From: Deltaproteobacteria bacterium
GTDB lineage: Bacteria > Desulfobacterota > Desulfarculia > Adiutricales > Adiutricaceae
Direction of reading: 5' to 3'
DNA: 5,180 nucleotides
Assembly (NCBI GenBank): GCA_031269135.1
Contig: JAISZP010000267.1
Location: 1-5,180, forward strand
Of this stretch, positions 4,400 to 5,180 are shown one piece after another (the first letter of the stretch is position 1; each line of letters begins with the position of its first letter). Position numbers and translations under genes: made by a program. Under the pieces are notes generated by a model. The model worked only from the letters and a program-made list of their open reading frames with translations. It was not told the DNA's origin and made no database searches.

Positions 4400-5180
4400 C
4401 GATCTACGCTAAAAAAATTACCAGTTGGAACAGCCGCCTTTGATTTTTTTAATCGTTCTAATTTATTATACGCCGACAAAACCGCTTTGTTGTACAACTT
4501 AGTGACCAACAGTCACTCGCCATATTTTCTTTCTCGTCCCCGCCGTTTTGGAAAAACTCTTTTAGTTTCAACTCTTGAAGAAATCTTAACCGGCCAAAAA
4601 AAGCTATTTGAGAATCTATGGATTTACGAATCTGACTACAGCTGGGAGCCATATCCTGTTATTCATCTACCGATGAATGCCATTGACGTAGAAAGTGAAG
4701 AGAGCGCCAAGGATACTTTATTGGCGCAGATTAAGGACATTGCCTTATAAATAAATATGCCTATAACAACTGACAACCCTGGCGCAATGTTTGGTAAATT
4801 AATAAAATTCATAAGCAAAGACAAAGGTAAGAAAGTCGCTATCCTAATCGACGAGTATGATGCCCCGCTTACGAATGCTATAGCGGGAAAAGGCCTTATT
4901 TTCGCTGAAAATACCATACAACCAATGTTAAAACAATTCTATTCGGCTCTTAAAGTCGCAGAAAAATTCCGTGGATTTACCTTTATTACTGGGGTGACTA
5001 AATACGCCCAAACATCCCTATTTTCCGAGCTGAATAATCTCAAAGATCTTACCTTGAACCCAAATTATTCAGATATCTGCGGTTTTAATGAAAGAGAGTT
5101 CGACTCTCTTTTCAAGGAGCACATGAAAAATACGCTGGCGAAGCTGATCGAAAGAGAAAAGTTGCCTCAAGAGACTAACA
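4397..5180 (+). pseudogene. AAA-ATPase-like protein, N-terminal part, interrupted by TAA (3' partial)
   Basis: N-terminal part of an AAA-ATPase-like (PF09820-type) protein; family members usually end in a PD-(D/E)XK nuclease-like domain that would lie beyond the window. Codons 1-117 give LPVGTAAFDFF, YADKTALLYNL and the family's atypical P-loop SRPRRFGKTLL (Lys53, Thr54). A TAA at 4748-4750 takes codon 118. The same frame then continues without a break to the window end, with GKKVAILIDEYDAPL (Walker B, Asp152 and Glu153), FITGVTKYAQTSLFSELNNL (sensor-like region from about residue 196) and DICGFNEREFDSLF. Conservation on both sides of the stop, with no frameshift, points to a single nonsense mutation, perhaps recent. 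The 117-residue product would have a P-loop without Walker B and should be inactive. Restart at ATG 4757 is possible in principle but has no Shine-Dalgarno and would lack the P-loop. The sequence is visibly more AT-rich than cobD-mutM-namZ, consistent with acquired DNA. Confidence 0.8.

Noticed and set aside
3456..4750. Reassignment of TAG and TAA as sense codons (Glu would fit both interrupted sites, and all three intact genes end in TGA)
   Set aside because: cobD, mutM and namZ together contain about 1,000 codons without any internal TAG or TAA, which would be very unlikely if these were sense codons. The first relic is also truncated and frameshifted.
4757..5180. Split two-protein system in which a second protein restarts at ATG 4757
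   Set aside because: No Shine-Dalgarno precedes it and the stop separates Walker A from Walker B of one domain; a nonsense mutation is simpler.
1..5180. tRNA, rRNA, CRISPR array, insertion-sequence ends or integrase attachment sites
   Set aside because: I looked for cloverleaf ends, regularly spaced repeats and paired terminal repeats on both strands and saw none that held up.

Overview
The window looks like a bacterial chromosome of moderate GC with a compact three-gene run on the + strand (2-3054), followed by about 2.1 kb of lower-GC, decayed accessory sequence (3055-5180). The lineage cannot be fixed from 5 kb. A CobD-type enzyme, a cytosolic NamZ/DUF1343 protein and paralogues of the AAA-ATPase-like/PD-(D/E)XK family would all fit an anaerobic Desulfobacterota-like or similar gut or sediment bacterium, but that is inference.

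Region 1 (2-3054), housekeeping operon. A CobD/HisC-type PLP enzyme (5' end outside the window) overlaps mutM (formamidopyrimidine-DNA glycosylase), which is followed by a DUF1343/NamZ-type exo-beta-N-acetylmuramidase. The genes are packed tightly. The mutM start that preserves the catalytic N-terminal Pro-Glu is a CTG at 969, inside the end of cobD and 6 nt after a perfect GGAGG. Between mutM and namZ lies an 11-codon mini-ORF with ATGA overlaps at both ends. The three genes have no obvious common pathway (cobalamin side chain or amino-acid metabolism, DNA repair, cell-wall sugar recycling); the link is probably co-transcription only.

Region 2 (3062-3728), relic of a C-terminal part of an AAA-ATPase-like/PD-(D/E)XK protein on the + strand. 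It begins a few bases after the namZ stop, has lost its N-terminal ATPase part, carries a frameshift at an A5 run, and has a TAG stop between the catalytic Asp and the catalytic Glu-x-Lys.

Region 3 (3729-4396), no intact gene. An 11-bp inverted repeat (possible bidirectional terminator) is followed by two decayed minus-strand genes that no simple ORF scan shows. The first (3799-4104) reads as one protein of about 97 residues if two short tandem duplications (8 bp and 4 bp) are collapsed and one TAG is ignored. The second (about 4120-4340) resembles the C-terminal part of a small protein and carries another 8-bp tandem duplication near its end.

Region 4 (4397-5180 and beyond), the N-terminal part of a second AAA-ATPase-like protein, with a good ribosome binding site and clear Walker A and B motifs but an in-frame TAA at codon 118. 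It runs off the window.

Overall, I do not see a new functional system. The notable things are the CTG start of mutM, the mini-ORF relay, and an accessory region in which four genes in a row are broken, several by short tandem duplications.
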